Below, piece by piece: positions 18,141-26,201 of a stretch of DNA of 64,000 nt. Origin of the DNA: Halomonas sp. GD1P12 (GTDB lineage Bacteria > Pseudomonadota > Gammaproteobacteria > Pseudomonadales > Halomonadaceae); assembly GCF_025725645.1 (NCBI RefSeq), contig NZ_CP107007.1:1488001-1552000 (forward strand), written 5' to 3'. The translations under genes were made by a program, and so were the position numbers. A model generated the notes under the pieces. It saw nothing but the letters and a program-made list of their open reading frames with translations. It did no database searches and was not told the origin of the DNA. Within the stretch, counting starts at the first letter, position 1. The number at the start of each line of letters is the position of its first letter.

Positions 18141-18749
18141 ATGAGCAAAGTTAAAGTAATTTCAGCTGCCGTAATTTCTGCAAGCGTTCTAATGGCAAGC
18201 CAGACCGCGCTTGCCTACCAGGCGGGTGACGTCTTCGTTCGCGGCGGTTACGCTAAAACCGATACCGGTTCCAGCAACGGTAACCTTCTGGGTAGTTCGC
18301 TGGATGTTCAAAACGAAAGCGGTTTCACCTACGGTTTGGGCTATCTGTTCACCAACAACGTGGGCATCGAACTCAACGGTTCTGAGAAGTTCGAGCATCA
18401 ATTGAACACTGACGCCCTGGGCGACGTGGGTACTACCGACCGCCTGCCGGTCAACCTGATGGTCAACTACTACCCGCTGGGTGGCTACGAGTCCAAAGTG
18501 CAGCCCTACGTGGGTGCGGGTCTCAACTACACCCGTTTCTCCGGTGTGCCGAGCGATGTCGAAATCAAGGACAGCTACGGCGCGGCGGCCCAGGTAGGTA
18601 TCGATCTGGCAGTCACCGATAACGTCATGCTCAACGGTTTTGCCAACTATGCCGACGTCGATTCCGACTATCGTGTCAACGGCGACACCATCGGTAATGT
18701 CGAAATGGACCCGGTTACCATTGGCGGCGGCGTTACACTACGCTTCTAA
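18141..18749 (+). CDS. OmpW-like small outer-membrane beta-barrel protein
   Basis: A 202-residue outer-membrane protein. The signal peptide ends ASQTALA, with the mature part starting YQAGDVFVRGGYAKTDTG. Alternating strands typical of an eight-stranded barrel follow (FTYGLGYLFTNNVGIEL; VQPYVGAGLNYTRF), ending in the outer-membrane signature phenylalanine (GGGVTLRF). ATG 18141 has AAAAGGA about 8 nt upstream; ATG 18132 overlaps that ribosome site. It is monocistronic, with a strong terminator 35 bp after the stop. OmpW proteins are small hydrophobic-compound or stress-linked porins; specificity is unknown. Confidence 0.9.
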   Translation: MSKVKVISAAVISASVLMASQTALAYQAGDVFVRGGYAKTDTGSSNGNLLGSSLDVQNESGFTYGLGYLFTNNVGIELNGSEKFEHQLNTDALGDVGTTDRLPVNLMVNYYPLGGYESKVQPYVGAGLNYTRFSGVPSDVEIKDSYGAAAQVGIDLAVTDNVMLNGFANYADVDSDYRVNGDTIGNVEMDPVTIGGGVTLRF

Positions 18750-18783
18750 AATGGCGTGATCGATTTTCGATCCATGAACATGA

Positions 18784-18810
18784 AACGCCCGGCGAAAGCC
18801 GGGCGTTTTT
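18784..18810 (+). terminator. Rho-independent terminator after ompW-like gene
   Basis: AACGCCCGGC-GAAA-GCCGGGCGTT gives a 10-bp stem with a GNRA tetraloop and ends in a T run. Confidence 0.93.
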
Positions 18811-18868
18811 GTATGAGCGCATCTAACCGATTTACTATCACCTGTAAAAGCCCTGGAGAAGAGCCGGC

Positions 18869-19645
18869 ATGACCGCAGGATTCGTTGATACTCACTGCCA
18901 CTTCGACTTCCCCCCGTTTTATGGCGATGAGCTGCGGAGTCTGGAGCAGGCACGTCAGGCGGGTGTTGAAAAGATTATTGCGGTTGGCGTTACGGCAAAG
19001 CGCTTCGACGGCGTCATGGCGCTGGCCGAGCGGTTCGAGCCCATCCATGCCGCGCTCGGGATTCACCCAATAACCATTAGTGAATTCAAGGAGGAGCACG
19101 TGAGCCAGCTCGAGGCGTGGCTCGAAAAGCGCCCCGAGAAACTGGTCGCCATCGGTGAGATCGGGCTGGATCTCTTTATCGACAACCCGCAGTTCGAAAA
19201 GCAGGAAGCGCTGCTCGACGCGCAGCTCAAACTGGCCCGCCGGTTCGAGCTGCCGGTGATCCTGCACTCGCGGCGCACCCACGATAAGCTCGCGATGCAC
19301 CTGCGTCGCCTGGCGCTACCTAAAACGGGTGTCGTGCACGGCTTTGCCGGAAGCCTGCAGCAGGCTCAAGCGTTCATCGAGGTGGGCTATTTTATTGGCG
19401 TAGGCGGCACCATGACCTATGAGCGCGCCACCAAGACGCGCCGTACGCTTGCGCGGCTACCGCTCTCAAAACTGCTGCTGGAAACGGACTCGCCGGACAT
19501 GCCCGTTCAGGGGTTTCAGGGCGAACCCAACCGGCCCGAGCGTATTCAACACGTGTTTAAAAGCCTTTGCGAGATTCGCGAAGAGTCACCGGAGGAGATC
19601 CTCGATGCCATCCGCGACAACAGCCGCCGGCTTTTTGGAATTTAG
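18869..19645 (+). CDS. TatD-family metal-dependent hydrolase
   Basis: A 258-residue TIM-barrel hydrolase. Metal and active-site motifs: DTHCHFDF near the N-terminus, GEIGLDLF, PVILHSRRTHD, GVVHGFAGS and LETDSPDMP. TatD proteins are metal-dependent 3'-5' DNA exonucleases or related hydrolases in the cytoplasm. It is preceded by the ompW terminator, so it has its own promoter, and is convergent with pepQ. A 9-bp hairpin (19624-19652) overlaps its stop codon. Confidence 0.92.
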   Translation: MTAGFVDTHCHFDFPPFYGDELRSLEQARQAGVEKIIAVGVTAKRFDGVMALAERFEPIHAALGIHPITISEFKEEHVSQLEAWLEKRPEKLVAIGEIGLDLFIDNPQFEKQEALLDAQLKLARRFELPVILHSRRTHDKLAMHLRRLALPKTGVVHGFAGSLQQAQAFIEVGYFIGVGGTMTYERATKTRRTLARLPLSKLLLETDSPDMPVQGFQGEPNRPERIQHVFKSLCEIREESPEEILDAIRDNSRRLFGI

Positions 19646-19684
19646 CCGGCGGGTTGCCTCGCTCTCTGCTTCAGGGCGCCCGCT

Positions 19685-20986
19685 TCAAGGCGTTAGATTC
19701 TCGAACCCCGATTCGGTGACCACGACGTTGTCTTCGACCCGAATGCCGCCGCAGTTGATTAGCGAGTCCACCAGCGGCCAGTTGATGGCAAGCTCGCGCT
19801 CCTTGAGTGGGGCCAACAACATGGGAATGAAGTAGAGCCCGGGCTCGATGGTGACGACCATGCCGGGTTTGAGCGTGCGGGTCAGGCGCAGCGCCGGGTG
19901 CTCTTCCGGGGCGGGCAGGGGAGAGCCGCTTTCACTCTTGAGGCCCGCCACATCGTGTACCTGTAGGCCCAGCAGATGGCCAAGACCGTGAGGGCAAAAG
20001 GCGCGGGTAACGCCGAGATCGACTGCGCTTTCGACGCTGTCCTTATAAAGATCGAAACTCACCAGAATGTTCGCCAGGCGGCGGTGCATCTGTTGGTGCA
20101 GCGTCAAAAATTCGACGTTGGGTCCGATGCTCTGAACCAGCTCGTTTTTGAGCCCGTACAGCGCCACGACCAGAGCGGCGAAGATTTCCGGCGCGTCCGG
20201 GCCGACGTGGGTGCGGGTGATGTCGGCGCAGTAGCCGCGAAAGCGGTGACCCGCATCCACCAGCAGGCTGTACCTGTGCTTCGGCGGAGTCAGGTCGTAG
20301 TGCTGATAGTGCAGCACGCCGGCGTGGCCGTTCAAACCGACGATATTCTGATAAGGCACCATGGACTCGCGCTGACGGCTCGCGCCCAGGTAGGCAAGCT
20401 GAACGTCGAGCTCGGCGCCCACGCCAATGAACGCCGCCTTGGCCGCCTGATGGCCCGCCTTGGCCAAACGGTTAGCCTCGCGCAGGCAGGCGAGTTCGTA
20501 GTCGCTTTTGATCACGCGCAGCTCGTCGAGCGCGGTGATCAGCGCCTGAGGCATGAACTGCGCCCCGGACAGCGCCTTTTGCTGACGCGCGTCCAGGCGC
20601 TCGACGTCGCCGATCACCGCCGCTTTGGACGAAAGCGCTGGAGCGGTGGGCTCCTTGCAGAGCGTGATATCGAAGGCTTCGATCCAGGGCTCTTCGGGTA
20701 GAGTGGTCGTCAGATGCCAGAAATCGCTCGGGGCGTAGAGCAGCAGCTGGGGCTTTTGCCCTGGCTTGATGACGACCCAGCTGCGCTCGGCCCCGGCCAA
20801 GCCGACCCAGTGCATGAAGTGTCCATAGGCCTGAAAAGCGGGTGCGTGGTCATCGGCGAAGAAGGGCTCACTATGGCCGCTGTAGATGGCCACGCTCTCG
20901 AGGCCTTCGCGCTCGAGAATCCCGGCGTAGGCGCGATCCAAGCGCTTCAAGTGCGCCAGCTGTAAGGCAAAAAGTGTCTCTGACAT
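19685..20986 (-). CDS. pepQ: Xaa-Pro dipeptidase (prolidase)
   Basis: A 433-residue M24-family metallopeptidase, close to E. coli PepQ in length. Dinuclear metal ligands are visible: the two Asp in LLVDAGHRFRGYCADITRTH, His in CPHGLGHLLGL, Glu in VTIEPGLYF and Glu in GGIRVEDNVVV. It cleaves dipeptides with C-terminal proline in the cytoplasm. Start ATG 20986 (MSETLFALQ) is preferred; the longer frame would overlap the LysR gene completely. It lies 11 bp after the LysR gene and downstream of the peptide importer, which fits a peptide-scavenging role. Confidence 0.93.
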   Translation of the reverse strand: MSETLFALQLAHLKRLDRAYAGILEREGLESVAIYSGHSEPFFADDHAPAFQAYGHFMHWVGLAGAERSWVVIKPGQKPQLLLYAPSDFWHLTTTLPEEPWIEAFDITLCKEPTAPALSSKAAVIGDVERLDARQQKALSGAQFMPQALITALDELRVIKSDYELACLREANRLAKAGHQAAKAAFIGVGAELDVQLAYLGASRQRESMVPYQNIVGLNGHAGVLHYQHYDLTPPKHRYSLLVDAGHRFRGYCADITRTHVGPDAPEIFAALVVALYGLKNELVQSIGPNVEFLTLHQQMHRRLANILVSFDLYKDSVESAVDLGVTRAFCPHGLGHLLGLQVHDVAGLKSESGSPLPAPEEHPALRLTRTLKPGMVVTIEPGLYFIPMLLAPLKERELAINWPLVDSLINCGGIRVEDNVVVTESGFENLTP

Positions 20987-20997
20987 GGTCGTCCCTT

Positions 20998-21909
20998 TTA
21001 AACGTGAAGCGCGGGTAGCTCGCTCCAGAGCCTCTCCAGCTCGGCGTGGTGTTTTTTCTGATGGCGGTACAGGCGAAGCTCCGTGGACACGTCGAAGCGA
21101 GTATCCCCGGCGCGCACCAGCGCGCCGCTTTCGAGCTCGGCGCTGACGTTTCGCTCGGGCAGCCACCCCATACCATAGCCCAGAAGCACGAGTTCCTTGA
21201 TATTCGCCGCAAAAAGATTGTCGCTTTGCGCGCTCAGGTAGCTGCTGTGCGAAAGCCTTGCCAGGTGGGCCTTGATCGCCCCGCCCAGCAGGCTGCGCTT
21301 GGGATAGGCAAGCCAGCGCACCGGTTTGGTGGGGCTTCCGGGAAGCTGGGCGCCGGGCTGATGGGTCAGGCTTGCCGCGATGACGGGAATCAGCCGCTCG
21401 GTGCCGATCACCCGGTAAACGCAGGCGCTGGTGTCGATATCCGGATCGAAACGCCCGGTCGGCCAATAGCAGATCGCCAGATCGCATTCGGCGCGGCCCA
21501 GCGCCTGAAAGTAGTCGCTGGCCGCCCAGCCCGTCGCCCGCAGGTAGGGCTGGACCTGATGCTGCCAGCCCAGTCCTTCGAGCCACTCAGGCATGAACCG
21601 TGACAAGAGACTTTGCGGCGCGGCCAACATGATGCGGCGCTGCTCGCCGGCGCTGATCTCCTGCACCCGGTCGCGGGTCAGGCGCACGCGGTCGGTGATC
21701 TGCTCGCAAAGCGTCAGAAACTCTTCACCTGCCGGGGTCAGCGATAGCGGCAGCGTTTGGCGGTTGATCAACGTCGCGCCCATCTCCTCTTCCAACAGCT
21801 TGATACGCCTTGAGAAGGTGGGCTGGGTGACATGCTGCTCGTCCGCCGCCCGCGAGAAGTGCCGGGTTCTGGCCAGGGCGATAAAGTCTTCTAGCCAGCG
21901 GATTTCCAT
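20998..21909 (-). CDS. LysR-family transcriptional regulator
   Basis: A 303-residue LysR protein with N-terminal winged helix (WLEDFIALARTRHFSRAADEQHVTQPTFSRRIKLLEEEMG) and a substrate-binding-like effector domain. From memory its N-terminus resembles the HypT/YjiE group, but this is not proof of hypochlorite sensing. It sits between dppF (49 bp upstream) and pepQ (11 bp downstream) on the same strand. It may be transcribed with both and regulate peptide uptake or use. Confidence 0.9.
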   Translation of the reverse strand: MEIRWLEDFIALARTRHFSRAADEQHVTQPTFSRRIKLLEEEMGATLINRQTLPLSLTPAGEEFLTLCEQITDRVRLTRDRVQEISAGEQRRIMLAAPQSLLSRFMPEWLEGLGWQHQVQPYLRATGWAASDYFQALGRAECDLAICYWPTGRFDPDIDTSACVYRVIGTERLIPVIAASLTHQPGAQLPGSPTKPVRWLAYPKRSLLGGAIKAHLARLSHSSYLSAQSDNLFAANIKELVLLGYGMGWLPERNVSAELESGALVRAGDTRFDVSTELRLYRHQKKHHAELERLWSELPALHV

Positions 21910-21958
21910 GCCTTACCCCATCGTGATGAAAAAGCGACGCCAGACGGGTGACGCGGCG

Positions 21959-23038
21959 TCACAGTCGGCCCTCTTCGACGCCGTGACAGGCCACCCGGGT
22001 GCCGTCAGGCTGGGTTTGCAACAGCGGGATCTCCGCCTTGCAACGCGCATTGGCGTGGGGGCAGCGTCCGTGGAACACGCAGCCGCTGGGCAAATTCACC
22101 GGCGTCGGCACCTCGCCGGAAAGGCGAATATGTTGTGGCCGGTCATCCTTGAGCCGCGGTATCGCCGATAACAGCGCCTGGGTGTAGGGGTGGCGCGGCT
22201 TGTCGAATAGCGTAGCAGTGGTCGCGATTTCGCACACCGTGCCCAGGTACATGACCGCCACTCGCGTGCCGAAATGTTCTACCACCGCCAGGTCGTGGGT
22301 AATGAACAGATAGGTCAGGTGGCGCTCGCGCTGAGCGTCCATCAGAAGGTTCAGCACCTGGGCCTGAATGGAGACATCGAGTGCGGAGATCGGCTCGTCG
22401 GCGACGATGAATTCCGGGTCCACCGCAAGCGCCCGGGCGATGGCGATGCGCTGTCGCTGACCGCCGGAGAACTCGTGGCCAAAGCGCTTGCCCCAGTCCG
22501 GGTCGATGCCCACCGAGCGCATCACCGTCTCGACCTTGTCGGCTACCTTCGCGCGGTCCCACTCCGGGTGATGAAAGCGCAGCGGCTCTTCCAGGGTTTG
22601 CTGGATGGTCATGCGCGGGTTGAGCGAGGCGTAGGGGTTTTGAAAAATCATCTGCATGCGCTTGCGATAGGGCAGCAGCTTTCGCGCGCTCAAATCGTCG
22701 ATACGCTGACCGTCATAGCGTATTTCGCCTTCCGAGGGGCTCAAAAGCCCCATGACGGTACGTGCCACCGTCGACTTGCCGCAGCCGGATTCGCCCACCA
22801 CGCAAAGCGCCTCGCCGCGCTGAATGTCCAGATTGACGCCATTGATCGCGTGCACGTGCTCCTGATGGCGTGTGATCCTGCCTTTCTTGAAGCGCAGCTG
22901 ATCGAGAAAATCACCGGACAGCGAGAAACGCTTTTTCAGGTCACGAATTTCAAGCAGCGCATCGCCGCGCGCGCTATTCGGCGCATCGCTTGCGATGACG
23001 TTCTCGGTCGGCTCTGCGTGGGTCGCCTCGAGGCTCAT
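21959..23038 (-). CDS. dppF: Dipeptide/oligopeptide ABC importer ATPase DppF-type
   Basis: A 359-residue ATPase. Walker A GESGCGKST, signature FSGGQRQRIAIARAL, Walker B EFIVADEPISALD, and the C-terminal oligopeptide-type cluster VNLPSGCVFHGRCPHANARC with cysteines typical of DppD/DppF and OppD/OppF. ATG 23038 (MSLEATHAE) is preferred because the upstream frame overlaps dppD; the two genes overlap by 4 bp. It pairs with DppD to energise the permeases. Confidence 0.93.
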   Translation of the reverse strand: MSLEATHAEPTENVIASDAPNSARGDALLEIRDLKKRFSLSGDFLDQLRFKKGRITRHQEHVHAINGVNLDIQRGEALCVVGESGCGKSTVARTVMGLLSPSEGEIRYDGQRIDDLSARKLLPYRKRMQMIFQNPYASLNPRMTIQQTLEEPLRFHHPEWDRAKVADKVETVMRSVGIDPDWGKRFGHEFSGGQRQRIAIARALAVDPEFIVADEPISALDVSIQAQVLNLLMDAQRERHLTYLFITHDLAVVEHFGTRVAVMYLGTVCEIATTATLFDKPRHPYTQALLSAIPRLKDDRPQHIRLSGEVPTPVNLPSGCVFHGRCPHANARCKAEIPLLQTQPDGTRVACHGVEEGRL

Positions 23039-24051
23039 GGGGTTTCCTCCTTCAGCCGACGGTCTTCGAGCATTTCCGCCACCATATGGCAGGCCACTCG
23101 GCAGTTCCCGGTGTCGACGAAGCCGGGCACCTGCTCGACGCACGCCGCGCGCGGCTCGCCGTTTGAGCGAATGCGAAAGTCGCAGCGCGGATGAAAGGCG
23201 CAGCCGCTGGGCAAATTGGAAAGTGAGGGCATGCTGCCGCGGATCTGGTTGAGCTTCTCGCCGGGCGTGGCCATTTGCGGTAGAGCGTTGATCAGCCCTT
23301 GGGTGTAGGGGTGCTGCGGGTCGTTGATGATTTCGCGGGTCGGGCCCTGCTCGATCACCCGTCCGGCGTACATCACCAGCATGCGTTGGGTGACCTGGCT
23401 AACCACACCCAGGTCGTGGGTGATCAGGATCAAACCGACGTTGTGCTGCTCGCACAAATCGAGCAGCAGCGCCATGATTTCGGCCTGGATGGTGACATCC
23501 AACGCGGTAGTGGGCTCGTCGGCGATGATGATGTCCGGATCGAGCAGCAGCGCGATGGCGATGATGATGCGTTGGCGCATGCCGCCGGAGAGCTCGTGCG
23601 GGTATTGATCGAGGCGCTTTTCCGGCGACGGGATCTGCACCTGCTGGAGCTTGTCCAGCGCAATGGCGCGGGCGGCTTTGCTGGAGATCCGGCGGTGCGC
23701 TTTCAGACACTCCACCATCTGCTCGCCGATCGACAGCACCGGGTTGAGCGTCATCATCGGGTCCTGGAAGATCATCGAGATACGGTGGCCGCGTACCTTC
23801 CTGAGTGCCCGCTCGGACATCGTGTTGAGCGTTTGGCCCTCGAACGTGACGCTACCGCCAGCGATAAAGCCGGGTTTGGCGATCAGGTTCAAAAGCGAGA
23901 AGGCCGCCACGGATTTGCCCGCGCCGGATTCGCCAACGATGCCGAGGCGCTCGCCCCGGTCCAGGGTGAAGCTGACGTCGCGCAGCGCGCGTACTTCGCC
24001 CTGGCGCAGCGCAAAGCGCACGTCGAGTCCTGAAACTTCGAGTAGTGCCAT
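23035..24051 (-). CDS. dppD: Dipeptide/oligopeptide ABC importer ATPase DppD-type
   Basis: A 338-residue ATPase with Walker [10 protein letters not shown], signature [15 protein letters not shown], Walker [14 protein letters not shown] and the C-terminal cluster [19 protein letters not shown]. It overlaps dppF by 4 bp (ATGA) and lies 7 bp downstream of dppC, so it is translationally coupled within the operon. Confidence 0.93.
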   Translation of the reverse strand: MALLEVSGLDVRFALRQGEVRALRDVSFTLDRGERLGIVGESGAGKSVAAFSLLNLIAKPGFIAGGSVTFEGQTLNTMSERALRKVRGHRISMIFQDPMMTLNPVLSIGEQMVECLKAHRRISSKAARAIALDKLQQVQIPSPEKRLDQYPHELSGGMRQRIIIAIALLLDPDIIIADEPTTALDVTIQAEIMALLLDLCEQHNVGLILITHDLGVVSQVTQRMLVMYAGRVIEQGPTREIINDPQHPYTQGLINALPQMATPGEKLNQIRGSMPSLSNLPSGCAFHPRCDFRIRSNGEPRAACVEQVPGFVDTGNCRVACHMVAEMLEDRRLKEETP

Positions 24052-24058
24052 GGTGGTC

Positions 24059-24994
24059 TCACCCCTTGTAGAGTCGTGGGTTCATGACATCGCGCAGCCA
24101 GTCACCGAGCAAATTGATCGAGAGCACCAGCACCACCAGCACCGCACCCGGAATCAGCGTGATCCACCAGGAGCCGGACTGGATATAGTCGAACCCGGCC
24201 TTGATCAACGAGCCAAGCGACGGGTGGGTCTCCGGCATGCCAAGGCCCAGAAACGAGAGCGCCGCCTCGGAGATGATGGCGTTGGCGATCTGTACCGTGG
24301 AGATGACGAAAATGGGCGACAGCGTATTGGGCAGCACGTGGCGAAACATGATGCGCCGGCTCTTGAGTCCCATCACGCGGGCGGCGTCGACGTACTCCTT
24401 GCCCCGCTCGGCCAGCACCGAGGCGCGCACGGTGCGCGCGTACTGCGGCCACTCGGCCAGGCCGATGATCAGAATCAGCATGATCACCGCGTACTGGCTG
24501 TAAAAGGCGCTACCCATGGTCGCCTTGACCACCGCGCCGACCACGATGGCCACCATTAGCGTCGAAAACGACAGCTGGATGTCGGCCAGGCGCATCAACA
24601 GCGCGTCCACGCGCCCGCCAAGGTAGCCGGCCATCAGGCCAAACGTGACGCCAATCAGCGCCTGCAGAATCACCGCGCCGAAGCCGATCAGAAGCGACAC
24701 GCGCGTCCCGTAAAGAATGATCGACCAGAGATCGCGCCCCTGAGCGTCGGTGCCCAGGGTGTAGCGCTCATCGAAACCGTCGATCCAGAACGGCGGCAAT
24801 TCCGAGTCGAGAATGTTGATCTGACGCAGATCATAGGGGTCGGTCGGGGCGATCAACGGCGCGGCAAACGCTGCGATCACCAAACAAATGAAGACGAAAA
24901 GGCACAGCTGGGCGGTGCGGTCGCGCTTGAAGCTGTACCACAGATAGGAGTCGCGCAGGCGCTCCCAGCGGCTCGGGGCGGTCGTGGCACTCAT
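24059..24994 (-). CDS. dppC: Dipeptide ABC importer permease DppC-type
   Basis: A 311-residue inner-membrane permease. A cytoplasmic N-terminus is followed by the first helix (LCLFVFICLVIAAFAAPLI), the DppC landmark LGTDAQGRDLWS and the EAA loop (YVDAARVMGLKSRRIMFRHVLPN). It overlaps the dppB stop by 4 bp and forms a heterodimer with DppB. Confidence 0.93.
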   Translation of the reverse strand: MSATTAPSRWERLRDSYLWYSFKRDRTAQLCLFVFICLVIAAFAAPLIAPTDPYDLRQINILDSELPPFWIDGFDERYTLGTDAQGRDLWSIILYGTRVSLLIGFGAVILQALIGVTFGLMAGYLGGRVDALLMRLADIQLSFSTLMVAIVVGAVVKATMGSAFYSQYAVIMLILIIGLAEWPQYARTVRASVLAERGKEYVDAARVMGLKSRRIMFRHVLPNTLSPIFVISTVQIANAIISEAALSFLGLGMPETHPSLGSLIKAGFDYIQSGSWWITLIPGAVLVVLVLSINLLGDWLRDVMNPRLYKG

Positions 24995-26040
24995 GCGGGC
25001 TTACCTGTCAGTTTGACGGTGGGGTTAACGAAGCCGTAGATCAAATCCACGATGGTGTTCGTCACCACGAAAATGACGCCGACGATCATCAGGTAGCTGA
25101 CGATCAGCGGAATGTCGGCCCGGTTGATCGCTTCCAGGAACATCAGTCCCATGCCGGGCCATTGGAAAACGGTTTCGGTCAGGATGGTATAGGCGACCAT
25201 CGTGCCGATCTGCACGCCGCCGACCGTAATGACCGGCAGCATGGTGTTCTTGAGCGCGTGAACGAAGTAGATGCGGCGCATCGAAATGCCCTTGGCGCGG
25301 GCGTACTTCACGTACTCGGACTGCAGCACTTCCATCATCTCGGCGCGAATCAGGCGAATGAACAGCGGCAGCATGATCGAGGCGAGCGAAATGGCGGGCA
25401 GCACCAGATGCTGTAAACCGTTCAGGCTCGCCAGATTAGTGTCCCAGTGGCCGACCACGTGGACGAGATCATACCCGCGACCGAAGGAGGGCATGTTACC
25501 CGAGGTCGAGAGCACCCCGTTGAGCCAGGCACCCCAGGCCGTCTGCTCGGGAAAGAGCGTGATCGTGATACCGATCGAAAAAATCTGGATCAACACGATC
25601 GCGGTCAAAAAAACCGGGACCGAGATACCGATGATCGATACACCCATGAAAAAGCGCGACACGAGGGATCGCGGCTTGATCGCGCTGTAAACCCCGATCG
25701 GCACCGACAGCACGACGATGATCAGCGTGGCAGCGAACACCAGCTCGAGCGTTGCCGGCAGGTGGCGGGCGATGACCTCCAGCGCCGGCTCGCGGTAGAA
25801 ATAGGACTGGCCGAAGTCGCCCTGAAGGGCGTTTGTGGCAAAGCGCGCGTACTGCACCAGGAAGGGGTCGTTGAGACCCAAACGCTCGCGCAGCGCCTCG
25901 CGCTCGCTTTCGGGGACCGACTGACCCACCAGCTGTTGTACCGGGTCACCCAGGTTGTCCTGAATGGCGAAGGCCAGCACGCTGATGACGAACATCACCA
26001 GTACCGCGTGCATCAGCCGCTTGATGAGAAATGCAATCAT
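24991..26040 (-). CDS. dppB: Dipeptide ABC importer permease DppB-type
   Basis: A 349-residue inner-membrane permease with the DppB N-terminus (MIAFLIKRLMHAVLVMFVISVLAF), the LGLNDPFLVQYARF loop and the EAA loop (YVKYARAKGISMRRIYFVHALKN). ATG 26040 has AGGTGG upstream; the ORF could extend 15 codons further, but that part looks non-coding. It lies 161 bp after dppA, a gap containing a very strong hairpin. Confidence 0.92.
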   Translation of the reverse strand: MIAFLIKRLMHAVLVMFVISVLAFAIQDNLGDPVQQLVGQSVPESEREALRERLGLNDPFLVQYARFATNALQGDFGQSYFYREPALEVIARHLPATLELVFAATLIIVVLSVPIGVYSAIKPRSLVSRFFMGVSIIGISVPVFLTAIVLIQIFSIGITITLFPEQTAWGAWLNGVLSTSGNMPSFGRGYDLVHVVGHWDTNLASLNGLQHLVLPAISLASIMLPLFIRLIRAEMMEVLQSEYVKYARAKGISMRRIYFVHALKNTMLPVITVGGVQIGTMVAYTILTETVFQWPGMGLMFLEAINRADIPLIVSYLMIVGVIFVVTNTIVDLIYGFVNPTVKLTGKPA

Positions 26041-26124
26041 GGCGTACGCCACCTGTGTGTACGTTATCAGGAAGGTCGTTGGCAAAAAGCTCTGGGGTCA
26101 ATGCCGGATAAAGCCCAACGCAAC

Positions 26125-26155
26125 GCTTCGCTCTCCACCGGGTGGAGAGCGAAGC
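26125..26155. repeat. 31-bp perfect inverted repeat between dppA and dppB
   Basis: GCTTCGCTCTCCACC and GGTGGAGAGCGAAGC are exact 15-bp complements around a single G. No T run follows on either strand, so it is more likely an RNA-stabilising or partial-attenuation hairpin than a full terminator. In binding-protein operons such hairpins keep the binding protein more abundant than the permeases (known principle, inferred here). Confidence 0.8.
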
Positions 26156-26201
26156 ATCCGTGCTAAAGCGTCGAGCCTGATGGGCCGTAGTGACCCTGGA
26201 A

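Noticed and set aside
19624-19652. Terminator at the tatD stop codon
   Set aside because: A 9-bp hairpin is present but there is no T run on either strand after it, so I mention it only with tatD.
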